Assembly (NCBI GenBank): GCA_018970215.1
Contig: JAGWWX010000013.1
Span: forward strand, 1-33,050
Direction: 5' to 3'
DNA: 33,050 bases
Origin: Acidobacteriota bacterium
Lineage (GTDB): Bacteria > Actinomycetota > Acidimicrobiia > Acidimicrobiales > RAAP-2
Each line of letters starts with the position of its first letter. Within the stretch, counting starts at the first letter, position 1. The notes under the pieces were generated by a model. The model saw nothing but the letters and a program-made list of their open reading frames with translations. It ran no database searches and was not told the DNA's origin. The position numbers and the translations under genes were made by a program. Below are positions 23,428 through 31,223 of the stretch, one piece after another.

Positions 23428-26400
23428 CGAAAGTCGCGAGACGGTGGAGCAGCCACACTGATCTCGAGCGCCTCGGCGTATTCAGCCGTGACGGCCAGTG
23501 ACCCTTGTCCTCTTTCGAGGGTGCCTCGCACGAGCAAGAAAGTGGCGTGACGCGCCACGTGCTCCCATCGTCGCCACGCACCTTTCGAAAAGATCACGTT
23601 GATGTGACCGGTCTCGTCCTCGAGGTTCAAAAAGACCGCACCGCGAGCCGTTTCGGGGTGTTGGCGATGAGTAACCACACCGGCCACCACGACACGATGA
23701 GCCTCAGCCCCCACTAACGCCTCGGCGCACGTCACACCACGACTCGTGAGTTCGTCACGCATGTAGGTCATCACCGTGGCGTCAGGCGTGAGCCCCATCG
23801 ACCACATATCGTCCGCGACGCGTTCAAGATTCGTCACCGACGGCAGTGTGGGAGGGGTCGTTCCGGTAACCACCCCGGGTAAACGATCGGCCGATGCGAA
23901 CGCGAGCGCACCCGCTCGCCAGACCGCACTCCGACGCGACGCAGCGAAATCGTCGAGTGCACCCGCCATGGCGAGCGCTTCTGTCTGCGCGGGACGAAGT
24001 CCCACGTCACGAACGAGTGTCTCCATGTCGCGCCACGGCGCTCCATCGGCAATTGCCTGTGCGCACGAAAAAGAAATACCACGCACGCCGCACACGCCCA
24101 GACGAACTGCGGGGGCGTCACCACACCACTCCACTGAAGCGTTCGGTGACACACTCTGCACACTCGGCCGGAGAACTACCACGTCGTGTCGCTGGGCGTC
24201 GGCGACCAGGCTCTGCGGTGACCAAAACCCCAGTGGCTGCGCGTTGAGCAGAGCGGCGAGGTAGGCGGCGGGATAGTGCAGTTTTAACCACGCGGAGCAG
24301 TACACGAGGTGCGCAAAGGACACCGAGTGGCTTTCGGGAAAGCCGAAGTTCGCAAACGCCGAGAGCGCATCCCAGAGTCGATCGGCGTCAGTCCCCACAA
24401 TTGCGAACTGCGCCATACCGTCGTAAAAGCGGCTCTTCAATCGAGCCATACGCAACTCCGAGCGCTTCGAGGCCATCGCTTGGCGAAGCTCATCGGCCTC
24501 TGCGGGGGAAAACCCAGCCACGGCCACGGCCATCTCCATCAGTTGCTCTTGAAACAACGGCACGCCCAGTGTTCGTCGCAAAATCGGTTCAAGTCGCGGG
24601 TGCAGATACGTCACGGGCTCTTCACCGCGACGGCGGCGGATGTAGGGATTAACTGACTGACCTTGAATCGGACCCGGCCGAATCAGCGCTACCTCAATCA
24701 CGAGGTCGTAAAAGCACCGTGGCTGTACCCGGGGCAGTGTCGCCATCTGCGCGCGTGACTCCACCTGGAAAAGACCCACCGAATCCGCTCGACACAGCAT
24801 GTCGTAGACGGCATCGTCGTGCGGTAACTCACCGAGGTCGATGTGCTCTCCGTGAAACTCCGCAATCAGATCCACGCACCGGTGGAGTGCGTCCAGCATG
24901 CCAAGTCCTAAGAGATCGAACTTGATGAGCCCCACTGCGGCGCAGTCATCTTTATCCCACTGCACCACGGAGCGTCCGGGTGTACGACCCCACTCCACGG
25001 GACAGACCTCCACGAGGGGGCGATCGCAGATGACCATGCCCGCCGAGTGAATACCGAGATGTCGAGGACGGTGCAGAAGGTCGTCGGCGTAATGAGCAAT
25101 CTCCGAACGATGTTCGTCCGGCACATCGTTCGGATCGCCGTACCCGAAGACGCGTGCGACATCTCGCAGTGCAGAACGGGGACGATAGGTGATGACGTTG
25201 GCCACTTGGGCCGCGTGTCGCCGGTCGTATCGTTCGTACACGTATTGGATGACTTCTTCGCGACGCCCTGACTCAATATCAACATCAATATCGGGCGGCC
25301 CGTCGCGCGACGTTGATAAGAACCGCTCGAAAAACAGCTGGAGACGAACGGCGTCGGCGTTCGTAATACCGAGGGCGTAACACACCGCAGAGTTAGCCGC
25401 CGAACCACGTCCTTGGCAGTAAATATTTGCTCGCCGACAGAACTCGGTGATGTCCCACACAATCAAGAAGTACCCCGCGAGACCGAGATGTTCAATGACG
25501 GCGAGTTCGTGATCAATCTGACGCCACGCACCGGGGACGCGCTCGGCGTCCCGAGGTCCGTATCGACGTATCGCCCCTTGTGTCACCTGATCCACGAGAA
25601 ACTGCTGCTCGCTCACGCCGAATGGGGTGGGGAAAACGGGTAGCTGTGGCGTGACGAGTCGTAGATCAAACGCCACCGAGGACGCCACCTCGCCCGCCGC
25701 ATCCACTACTCCGGGCCAACGGGCAAACCGTGCGCGCTGCTCGGCGTCGCTCCGTAGCGCCGCACCGGGTGACGGGGAGAGCCAACCGGACATCTCGTCG
25801 AGAGATTGATGAGCACGAATCGCCGAAAGAATGTGAGCTCGATGTAGCACCGAGGGGGTCGCGTAGTGCACATTGCCCGTCGCGACAAGGTCGCAGTTGC
25901 GCCGAACGGCCATACGGGCGAGTTCGTCGTTACGAATGACGTCATCGGGATGTCCGTGGTCCCATATTTCGACCGCGAGAGCATCGCCGTAGAGGGCGCG
26001 TAGTTCACACAGGCGGCGATCAGCGGCGTTCGGACCGTGTTGCGTCAGCGTGCGAGTGAGCGGCCCCTTGCGACAGCCCGTCAGAATCCGCCACCACGGA
26101 GCGTGTGGAGTGAGTTCGTCGTACGTAAAGACCGGACTCCCCTTCTCCCCGTGACGAAGATGACCGTCGGCTAACAGCGTCGACAGTCGGCGATAGCCCT
26201 CGGGATTGCGTGCGAGAACGACGAGGTGTTCCCCCTCGGGGTCGTTCACCCCCACCCGCGTACCACCGGCCGTCATGGTGATCTCGGCGCCAAAGACTGT
26301 CGGTAGGCCCACCGCACGAGCCGCCTCCGCGAAGCGCACCACACCGTAGAGACCATGATGATCGGTGAGAGCGAGGGCGGAGAGACCTAGCTGCGACGCG

Positions 26401-26483
26401 GTCACTGCTAACTCTTCGGGATCGCTCGCGCCGTCGAGAAAACTAAATCCCGAGTGGGCGTGTAGTTCGCCGTACTGCGCCAT
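23424..26483 (-). CDS. dnaE2: Error-prone DNA polymerase DnaE2 (C-family)
   Basis: A 1019-residue translesion polymerase of the mycobacterial mutasome. It has the PHP domain (ELHAHSGFSFLDGAS at 6-20, ALTDHHGLYG about 38-47), the C-family palm with GRGSAANS (about 358-365) and catalytic D400 and D402 in PDIDVDIES, and KFDLLGLGMLDALH carrying the third acidic residue. It also has the helix-hairpin-helix region (about 800-840) and a C-terminal OB fold (about 925-1005: VVVAGVVTHRQHPETARGAVFLNLEDETGHINVIF). This shorter form without an extended tau-binding tail is the DnaE2 type. ATG 26483 overlaps the imuB TGA (TGATG), so translation is coupled. It is the last gene of the SOS operon; expression should follow DNA damage through the upstream LexA box. 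Confidence 0.96.
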   Translation of the reverse strand: MAQYGELHAHSGFSFLDGASDPEELAVTASQLGLSALALTDHHGLYGVVRFAEAARAVGLPTVFGAEITMTAGGTRVGVNDPEGEHLVVLARNPEGYRRLSTLLADGHLRHGEKGSPVFTYDELTPHAPWWRILTGCRKGPLTRTLTQHGPNAADRRLCELRALYGDALAVEIWDHGHPDDVIRNDELARMAVRRNCDLVATGNVHYATPSVLHRAHILSAIRAHQSLDEMSGWLSPSPGAALRSDAEQRARFARWPGVVDAAGEVASSVAFDLRLVTPQLPVFPTPFGVSEQQFLVDQVTQGAIRRYGPRDAERVPGAWRQIDHELAVIEHLGLAGYFLIVWDITEFCRRANIYCQGRGSAANSAVCYALGITNADAVRLQLFFERFLSTSRDGPPDIDVDIESGRREEVIQYVYERYDRRHAAQVANVITYRPRSALRDVARVFGYGDPNDVPDEHRSEIAHYADDLLHRPRHLGIHSAGMVICDRPLVEVCPVEWGRTPGRSVVQWDKDDCAAVGLIKFDLLGLGMLDALHRCVDLIAEFHGEHIDLGELPHDDAVYDMLCRADSVGLFQVESRAQMATLPRVQPRCFYDLVIEVALIRPGPIQGQSVNPYIRRRRGEEPVTYLHPRLEPILRRTLGVPLFQEQLMEMAVAVAGFSPAEADELRQAMASKRSELRMARLKSRFYDGMAQFAIVGTDADRLWDALSAFANFGFPESHSVSFAHLVYCSAWLKLHYPAAYLAALLNAQPLGFWSPQSLVADAQRHDVVVLRPSVQSVSPNASVEWCGDAPAVRLGVCGVRGISFSCAQAIADGAPWRDMETLVRDVGLRPAQTEALAMAGALDDFAASRRSAVWRAGALAFASADRLPGVVTGTTPPTLPSVTNLERVADDMWSMGLTPDATVMTYMRDELTSRGVTCAEALVGAEAHRVVVAGVVTHRQHPETARGAVFLNLEDETGHINVIFSKGAWRRWEHVARHATFLLVRGTLERGQGSLAVTAEYAEALEISVAAPPSRDFR

Positions 26484-27565
26484 CAGTCAAACACCCCCGC
26501 CAAAAACCACGCTCCGCGCTCGGCGTACACCCACAACGCTCGCTCGTCGCGGAGAACAACGTGCAGATGAGCGCGCCGGCGGCGCAGTGACCACCACGAC
26601 TCATCGTGCGGCCACGGACCGGCGCTCCACGCCACCTCGTAGTCAACGACGCCGTGTCCGAACCGTACGGTCGCTGGTGTGGCGGAGAGCAGACCGCGGC
26701 CGGTAACGGTCAGCGGATGATGCGTATCGTCAAAGACCCCGATCCGTACTGGGTGTGTGAGTGTGGCAGCGGGAGAGGGTGGCGGGAGATGACCCGGCCA
26801 GGGTGCCGACGCTGATGAGCTCTTCGTCGGTGATCCCAATGGTCGCCACCGCACACGTTCGCTCGGTGTCCGACCCCCGACCAACGTGGCGGTCAGTACC
26901 CGTTCGACACCAATGCGGTCGGCGGCACGAAAACCCACGGCGGTGGCGCGACGATCGGCCTCTGACCGCTGTCCGAAAAAACTCTGTTGACCGGCCGCCA
27001 CCGTCTCGCCACCCCGTGACCGCACCATGCGCTCGACGAGGACAGCGTCGCGCTCCTCGTCCCACACATCTCGCTCACCGCGGGCCACGCGATGACGTTC
27101 TACGACGGAGCGAGAGAAACGCTCCGTCACCCGCGCGACGTCGAGATCGGCAAACAGACCAACGTGATGTAGCCCGAGTCGATGAGCCGTTGTTGATGTT
27201 GAAGGATCAAGTAGGTCGTCAATCGGTAGGGAGCGTCGAAATGCCGTACTCTCACCGGGCGGCACCACCGTGTCGCGTCGCGCCGCCGCCAGTGCACTGA
27301 AGAGTCCATCGGCCACACCGAGACGAGGGGTCAGCCCCGCAATACGTTCCACCGTCGTTCGGCAGTTGTCCAGCACTGCGGACTCGCCACCGAGGAAGCG
27401 ACTTGGTCCACGCACGGGAAGGACAAAGACTCCGTAGCGCACCACTTCAGTAAATGGACACAACAACATCAGAGCATCGAGCAGATCGCAGTGGGTGCGT
27501 TCGACGGAACCATCGTCACGTGACGTCGCCAGCTCGTTGATCATCATGACGCACAGACGTTCCAC
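26483..27565 (-). CDS. imuB: ImuB, reduced Y-family polymerase-like adaptor
   Basis: A 360-residue catalytically inactive Y-family homologue that bridges DnaE2, ImuA' and the beta clamp. GTG 27565 overlaps the imuA TAG (TAGTG); a start at 27580 would intrude into imuA. Recognisable parts are a short first strand (MERLCVMMINEL), the palm piece VVRYGVFVLPVRGPSRFLGGES (about 42-63), the LGVADGLFSALAAAR helix, the HhH part SLPIDDLL...LGLHHVGLFADLD (about 112-143), VARGERD (160-166), the clamp-binding motif QQSFFG (193-198), then ERVRWRPLG and a C-terminal domain. Compared with mycobacterial ImuB (about 520 residues, clamp motif near 352) it lacks roughly 55 residues of the early palm and the roughly 105-residue little finger between VARGE and the clamp motif. 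The frame is intact and coupled on both sides, arguing against a pseudogene. Confidence 0.86.
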   Translation of the reverse strand: MERLCVMMINELATSRDDGSVERTHCDLLDALMLLCPFTEVVRYGVFVLPVRGPSRFLGGESAVLDNCRTTVERIAGLTPRLGVADGLFSALAAARRDTVVPPGESTAFRRSLPIDDLLDPSTSTTAHRLGLHHVGLFADLDVARVTERFSRSVVERHRVARGERDVWDEERDAVLVERMVRSRGGETVAAGQQSFFGQRSEADRRATAVGFRAADRIGVERVLTATLVGGRTPSERVRWRPLGSPTKSSSASAPWPGHLPPPSPAATLTHPVRIGVFDDTHHPLTVTGRGLLSATPATVRFGHGVVDYEVAWSAGPWPHDESWWSLRRRRAHLHVVLRDERALWVYAERGAWFLAGVFD

Positions 27566-28221
27566 TACGAACCGCTCCACGGCGCGACGTTCGGTACGAC
27601 GAGGTGAATCTCCTGCGAACGTGGACCGACGAGACGCCCACTCACATCAACCACCACGTCACGTTGCAAAATGCGAGCGGCCGGTCGCCACGTCGATGAA
27701 CGAAGTGACAACGAGAGGTCGGGTGTTGAGGTCCACTGCGCGTGCGGCTCACTCACACTCACGAGCACGGCTCGTTGTTCACGAGCGCGCGCCGTCAGTC
27801 GACGACCCACTGCCGATGCGGGGCGACCCGGAGCACGCACGACGACCACATCCAATCCCTCGAGAAAGTCACCGGCGATATCGGCCCACCCGTCACCGGG
27901 ACGAGGTACAAAGAGAACACGCTGGATATCAATGCCGTACTCACTCATGGCGAGAACGCCGGGATCGTCGACGCCAATAACCCCCACCCAGTAGCCCTGC
28001 TGGGTCAGTGGAGCGAGGAAGTGCCAGAGAACACTCAGACCACCCGTGCCGCTACGAGCAATAACAGCGACGTAGGCACCCCGACGAATTCCGTGATCGT
28101 TCACGGCCGACAGCCACGGTTCGCAGAGAGGCAGTACGCGATCGGACGCCATGGTGGCCGGGCGGCGGGTGGCCACCAGGGCGGCGGGGAGCGGGGGTCG
28201 GGGTGAGGAAAAAGCGAACAT
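27565..28221 (-). CDS. imuA: ImuA' mutasome protein (RecA-fold like)
   Basis: A 218-residue protein in the imuA position of the imuA-imuB-dnaE2 cassette. ImuA' is needed for damage-induced mutagenesis together with ImuB and DnaE2 and has a predicted RecA-like fold. Here GIRRGAYVAVIARSGTGGLSVLWHFLAP (about 44-71) matches the P-loop region, but the Walker lysine and threonine are replaced (SGTGGLS, G61 and L62), so ATP binding is doubtful. A later VVVVRAPGRPASAVGRRLTARAREQRAVLVSVSE segment matches the core sheet. Start ATG 28221 lies inside the LexA box and 8 bases after TAGATT, implying a leaderless SOS-induced mRNA; ATG 28152 is an alternative with no better signal. Its TAG overlaps the imuB GTG. 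Confidence 0.85.
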   Translation of the reverse strand: MFAFSSPRPPLPAALVATRRPATMASDRVLPLCEPWLSAVNDHGIRRGAYVAVIARSGTGGLSVLWHFLAPLTQQGYWVGVIGVDDPGVLAMSEYGIDIQRVLFVPRPGDGWADIAGDFLEGLDVVVVRAPGRPASAVGRRLTARAREQRAVLVSVSEPHAQWTSTPDLSLSLRSSTWRPAARILQRDVVVDVSGRLVGPRSQEIHLVVPNVAPWSGS

Positions 28222-28228
28222 TTGTTCG
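28215..28228. promoter_or_regulatory. LexA (SOS) box
   Basis: CGAACATTTGTTCG: 6-base arms CGAACA/TGTTCG around TT, a full match to the actinobacterial and Gram-positive LexA consensus CGAAC-N4-GTTCG. It covers the imuA start codon (28219-28221) and lies just downstream of the imuA -10 TAGATT (28230-28235, minus strand), where LexA would block initiation. Confidence 0.9.
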
Positions 28229-28278
28229 TAATCTACACAATCGGCACAACGTGCGTCGCAGCGACCTAGCGTGACCCC
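28229..28278. promoter_or_regulatory. Divergent -10 elements of imuA and SRAP gene
   Basis: On the minus strand TAGATT (28230-28235) is 8 bases before ATG 28221. On the plus strand TAGCGT (28267-28272) is 6 bases before GTG 28279. The LexA box is centred about 57 bases upstream of the SRAP start, so direct SOS control of SRAP is less certain than that of imuA. Confidence 0.55.
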
Positions 28279-28983
28279 GTGTGCGGTCGCATTGCCCTCT
28301 TTACCCCGCCGATTCGACTCGCGCGCTTTCTCGACGCCGCCCTAGCCGCGGGAATTGATCCCGAAGGTCGGCCGAGCTGGAATGTCGGACCCCAGCAGAC
28401 GCTCTTTGCGGTCACGGCCGATAGCACCGGGGAACGCACCCTGGGGCGGTTCCGCTGGGGCCTGCTGCCGAGTTGGGCGAAGGATCAGTCGTTCGGCACG
28501 CGCCTCTTTAACGCCCGGGCCGAGACGGTGACGGAGAAACCGTCGTTTCGTTCCGCATTCGCCCATCGGCCCTGCGTCATTCCGGTCGATGGTTTTTACG
28601 AATGGGACCACCGCGAAGGGCGACAGCGTCAACCCCACTACTTCACACGTCGTGACGGCACACCGCTGCTGTTAGCGGGACTCCACGAGACCTGGCTGGA
28701 CCCCCACGATCACGACGCCGCACCACTGCACACGTGCACCGTCATCACCACAACCCCTAACAGCGATATCGATGGTCTCCACGACCGCATGCCCGTCATC
28801 GTGACGACCAACAGTGCGGATGCGTGGCTTGATACTTCGATACCCGGCGCGGCACGACACGAACTCCTCGTACCCGCACCACCCGGAACGCTCGAGCACT
28901 GGGGCGTGAGCAACGCCGTCGGCAACGTTCGCCATAACGGCGCCGATCTGATTGCGCGTAACGAGCCGACGACGCTGTTCTAG
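28279..28983 (+). CDS. SRAP-family abasic-site DNA-protein crosslinking protein (YedK/HMCES type)
   Basis: A 234-residue SOS response-associated peptidase family protein that shields abasic sites in single-stranded DNA by a covalent bond through Cys2. Family residues are present: MCGR with C2 exposed after Met removal, N78 in FNARAE, E108 in GFYEW, and H168 in DGLHDRMPV. These match C2, N75, E105 and H160 of E. coli YedK. Start GTG 28279 is required to place Cys at position 2 and has TAGCGT 6 bases upstream (leaderless). It is divergent from the mutasome operon across 57 bases containing a LexA box. The shared region joins two ways of handling template lesions at forks: protection by SRAP and bypass by DnaE2. 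Confidence 0.95.
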   Translation: MCGRIALFTPPIRLARFLDAALAAGIDPEGRPSWNVGPQQTLFAVTADSTGERTLGRFRWGLLPSWAKDQSFGTRLFNARAETVTEKPSFRSAFAHRPCVIPVDGFYEWDHREGRQRQPHYFTRRDGTPLLLAGLHETWLDPHDHDAAPLHTCTVITTTPNSDIDGLHDRMPVIVTTNSADAWLDTSIPGAARHELLVPAPPGTLEHWGVSNAVGNVRHNGADLIARNEPTTLF

Positions 28984-28987
28984 CGAC

Positions 28988-29953
28988 TTATTCGGTGAGC
29001 AAGGTTCGCAAGAGATCGCTCGCGATATTGCGTCCACACGCGATAAACCCGACGCGACGTGTGGTGTCGTTGATGTAGTTCTCTGTGATGGCCGCGTACG
29101 AGGCACTCGCCGAACCTTCCATCACGAGACCTGTTTCATCAACACACTCTCGTACCGCTGCACGAATATGGCGTTCCGCAACGAGAACGAGTGGTATCTG
29201 GTGAGCGCGAACAATGTCGTTCGTGATGGCCCCGTCATCGCCACCACCGGCGAGACCGTCGGCGATGGTCGGCAGGTGTGGGACATCGTTCATAGTGGCC
29301 CCGTGGAGAACGTGGTAGAGCGCCGCTGAATTCTCCGGCTGCACTCCGGTCACGCGAAGATCGCGGCGACCGACGAGGTCGCGCGCAATGAGCGACCCGG
29401 AGATCAGCCCGCCGCCGCCGACCGACACCACTAAGTGCTCCATCTCCGGTGCTTGGTGCAGCATCTCTGTCGTTACCGTGGACTGTCCCGCGACGACGTG
29501 CGGATCGTTAAACGGTGAGAGAAAGCGAAGTCCACGCTCGTCGCTCAGTTCGAGAGCTCGCGCCTGCGCCTCGTCGTAGGACGCGCCCCACTGAATGAGT
29601 TCAATCGGGTACTGCCGCAGTTTGTTTACCTTGGCCGCCGACGCCGACGCGGGTACCACGACGGTTGCCCGAGCCCCCAAGAGTTGAGCGGCGTACGCGA
29701 TGCCGAGGCCATGGTTGCCCGCCGACGACGCAATCACGGCAGTTCCGGGATCGTCGGCCACGGCCGCCGCAATTGCCGCGAGGGCGCCGCGCACTTTGAA
29801 CGACCCCGTGGGGTTGAGTGTTTCTAACTTCACCACGACCGGGCGACCCCGCATCGTCAACGTCACCGTTGGTGTAGGGGTGAGATAGCGCGCGATGATG
29901 TCGTGTGCCGCCGCGATGTCATCGGGCGTGGGCGGTGTGACAGCGCGAACCAT
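28988..29953 (-). CDS. Threonine/serine dehydratase-like PLP enzyme (fold type II)
   Basis: A 321-residue enzyme of the threonine ammonia-lyase / serine racemase group, converting threonine to 2-oxobutyrate or serine to pyruvate with ammonium release. The Schiff-base lysine is K53 in NPTGSFKVRGA. SSAGNHGLGIAYAAQLLG (about 76-93) and the phosphate-binding SVGGGGLISG follow. There is no C-terminal ACT regulatory domain, so it is the short catabolic-type form. Start ATG 29953 is chosen because TACTGT (29961-29966, minus strand) lies 7 bases upstream; the open frame extends to 30109 over the divergent promoter. Its stop is 4 bases from the SRAP stop. Substrate choice between Thr, Ser and related amino acids is open. 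Confidence 0.88.
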   Translation of the reverse strand: MVRAVTPPTPDDIAAAHDIIARYLTPTPTVTLTMRGRPVVVKLETLNPTGSFKVRGALAAIAAAVADDPGTAVIASSAGNHGLGIAYAAQLLGARATVVVPASASAAKVNKLRQYPIELIQWGASYDEAQARALELSDERGLRFLSPFNDPHVVAGQSTVTTEMLHQAPEMEHLVVSVGGGGLISGSLIARDLVGRRDLRVTGVQPENSAALYHVLHGATMNDVPHLPTIADGLAGGGDDGAITNDIVRAHQIPLVLVAERHIRAAVRECVDETGLVMEGSASASYAAITENYINDTTRRVGFIACGRNIASDLLRTLLTE

Positions 29954-30001
29954 CGCGCCCACAGTACTCCTCCATCCACCGACGGGGACTAGCGTTTCTC
30001 C
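29954..30001. promoter_or_regulatory. Divergent leaderless promoters, dehydratase and CadD-like genes
   Basis: On the minus strand TACTGT (29961-29966) is 7 bases before ATG 29953. On the plus strand TAGCGT (29990-29995) is 6 bases before GTG 30002. There is no obvious palindromic operator. Confidence 0.55.
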
Positions 30002-30577
30002 GTGCATGACGTCGCCGCCGCCATAGGACTCGGCGTAGTGACGTATATCGGCACGGGCGTGGATAATGCGTTTGCGTTTGCGGCCCAACTCACCCTCACG
30101 AGCCCGCAACGTTTTCGTCGAGTGCGATACGCCTTCGTTGCGGGTATGTCCACTTTGGTGATCTTCGCCGGAGCTATCGGTGGCGCCCTCTCGATTTTCT
30201 CGATCCGCTGGATCGGACTCCTCGCTCTCGCACCGCTTGGATTAGCAATCGCACACTGGCGACGCCACTCCTCGGCACTCGACGCGCAGCGCCGGGGAGC
30301 TATTGCCACCTTCTCACTCACATTGGCCCTGGGAGGCGACAACATTGCGGTGTGGGTTCCGCTCTTTCGTTCGCAGGGGGTCTTGCGTGGTGTCACCATT
30401 GGCATCACTCTGGTGGCGATGTCCATCATCGTTGCCCGTGCCGCTCAAGCGCTCGTGTCACGCCCTCGCATCATTGCGTGGGGTGAACGCTGGACGGCGC
30501 GTCTCACGCCCTATCTCTACGTGGCGTTGTCGTTGCTCGTGATGTGGCAGTGCCAGTGGTTCTCATTCCTAGACTGA
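30002..30577 (+). CDS. CadD-like cadmium resistance transporter family protein
   Basis: A 191-residue integral membrane protein with about 5-6 hydrophobic segments. It matches the CadD pattern: an N-terminal membrane segment with GTGVDNAFAFAAQL (about 17-30), WIGLLALAPLGLAI, and the hallmark LALGGDNIAVWVPLF (about 108-122). CadD proteins are linked to cadmium resistance, by efflux or sequestration; the actual ion handled here is unknown. The first residues after GTG 30002 are MHDVAAAIGLGVV. TAGCGT lies 6 bases upstream, so the gene is leaderless. The hemolysin III gene follows after 4 bases on the same strand. Confidence 0.82.
   Translation: MHDVAAAIGLGVVTYIGTGVDNAFAFAAQLTLTSPQRFRRVRYAFVAGMSTLVIFAGAIGGALSIFSIRWIGLLALAPLGLAIAHWRRHSSALDAQRRGAIATFSLTLALGGDNIAVWVPLFRSQGVLRGVTIGITLVAMSIIVARAAQALVSRPRIIAWGERWTARLTPYLYVALSLLVMWQCQWFSFLD
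30570..30575 (+). promoter_or_regulatory. Possible internal -10 element for hemolysin III gene
   Basis: TAGACT overlaps the last codons and stop of the CadD-like gene and lies exactly 6 bases before GTG 30582. This matches the leaderless pattern and could let the second gene be expressed on its own. Confidence 0.4.
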
Positions 30578-30581
30578 CGGC

Positions 30582-31223
30582 GTGAGCGACCTTCCCAGCG
30601 TCAAACCGCTCCTTCGGGGATGGCTCCACGTCGTCGGCCTGGTGACATTGCTGGCCTGCTCCCCCGTTCTGTGGAGCGCGGCTCGGTCCCGCGCCGAATT
30701 CGGCTGGGCGTTAGCGTTCGTGGTGGGGGTCGGCGTCATGATGTTGACGAGTGCGCTCTACCACCGCTTTACGTGGTCCCCGCGACTTCACCGCATCTGG
30801 AAGCGCATCGATCACTCCACAATCTTCGCGGCCATTGCGGGGAGTTACATCGCCATTGCTGGGCTCACCATGCACGGCACGATTCGCCTGGTACTGCTCG
30901 GCATCGTGGTCGTCGGGGCCGTTGGTGGGATTGTGGTGCGCCAAGTCATGCTGTACGGCCCGAAGTGGGCCGTCGCCATTCCGTACGTGGTGGTGGGTTG
31001 GTCGGCCGTGTTCTTTATGCCGCAGATCTATCGCGGTGGCGGACTCGCGGTTCTTCTCTTCGTCGTGGGCGGAGGTGTCGCGTACACCGTCGGCGCCATT
31101 TTCTTTGGTGCGCGACGGCCGCGGTTATGGCCACGGACTTTTGGATACCACGAGCTCTTCCACACCTGCACTCTGATCGGTGCCGCACTGCACTTCACGG
31201 CAATCGCGGTCGCACTTCGTTAG
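30582..31223 (+). CDS. Hemolysin III / PAQR-family membrane protein
   Basis: A 213-residue seven-helix membrane protein of the HlyIII/YqfA (PAQR) family. Signature elements are LTSALYHRFTWSP (first histidine motif, about 46-58), WKRIDHSTIFAAIAGSYI (about 63-80), and the C-terminal GYHELFHTCTLIGAALHF carrying two histidines. These histidines bind zinc in PAQR hydrolase-like proteins. Despite the family name, bacterial members are seldom true toxins; a role in membrane lipid or stress homeostasis is more likely. Start GTG 30582 follows the CadD-like stop by 4 bases, so both may be on one mRNA. Its TAG overlaps the SDR stop on the opposite strand (TTAG, 31220-31223). Confidence 0.93.
   Translation: MSDLPSVKPLLRGWLHVVGLVTLLACSPVLWSAARSRAEFGWALAFVVGVGVMMLTSALYHRFTWSPRLHRIWKRIDHSTIFAAIAGSYIAIAGLTMHGTIRLVLLGIVVVGAVGGIVVRQVMLYGPKWAVAIPYVVVGWSAVFFMPQIYRGGGLAVLLFVVGGGVAYTVGAIFFGARRPRLWPRTFGYHELFHTCTLIGAALHFTAIAVALR

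Noticed and set aside
26483-27565. ImuB as a pseudogene or frameshifted gene
   Set aside because: Reading frame is uninterrupted, overlaps both neighbours by coupling junctions and keeps conserved segments in order, including the clamp motif; a compact functional form fits better.
29954-30109. Upstream extension of the dehydratase frame
   Set aside because: It would run through the divergent promoter and into the CadD-like coding region; ATG 29953 with TACTGT upstream is better.
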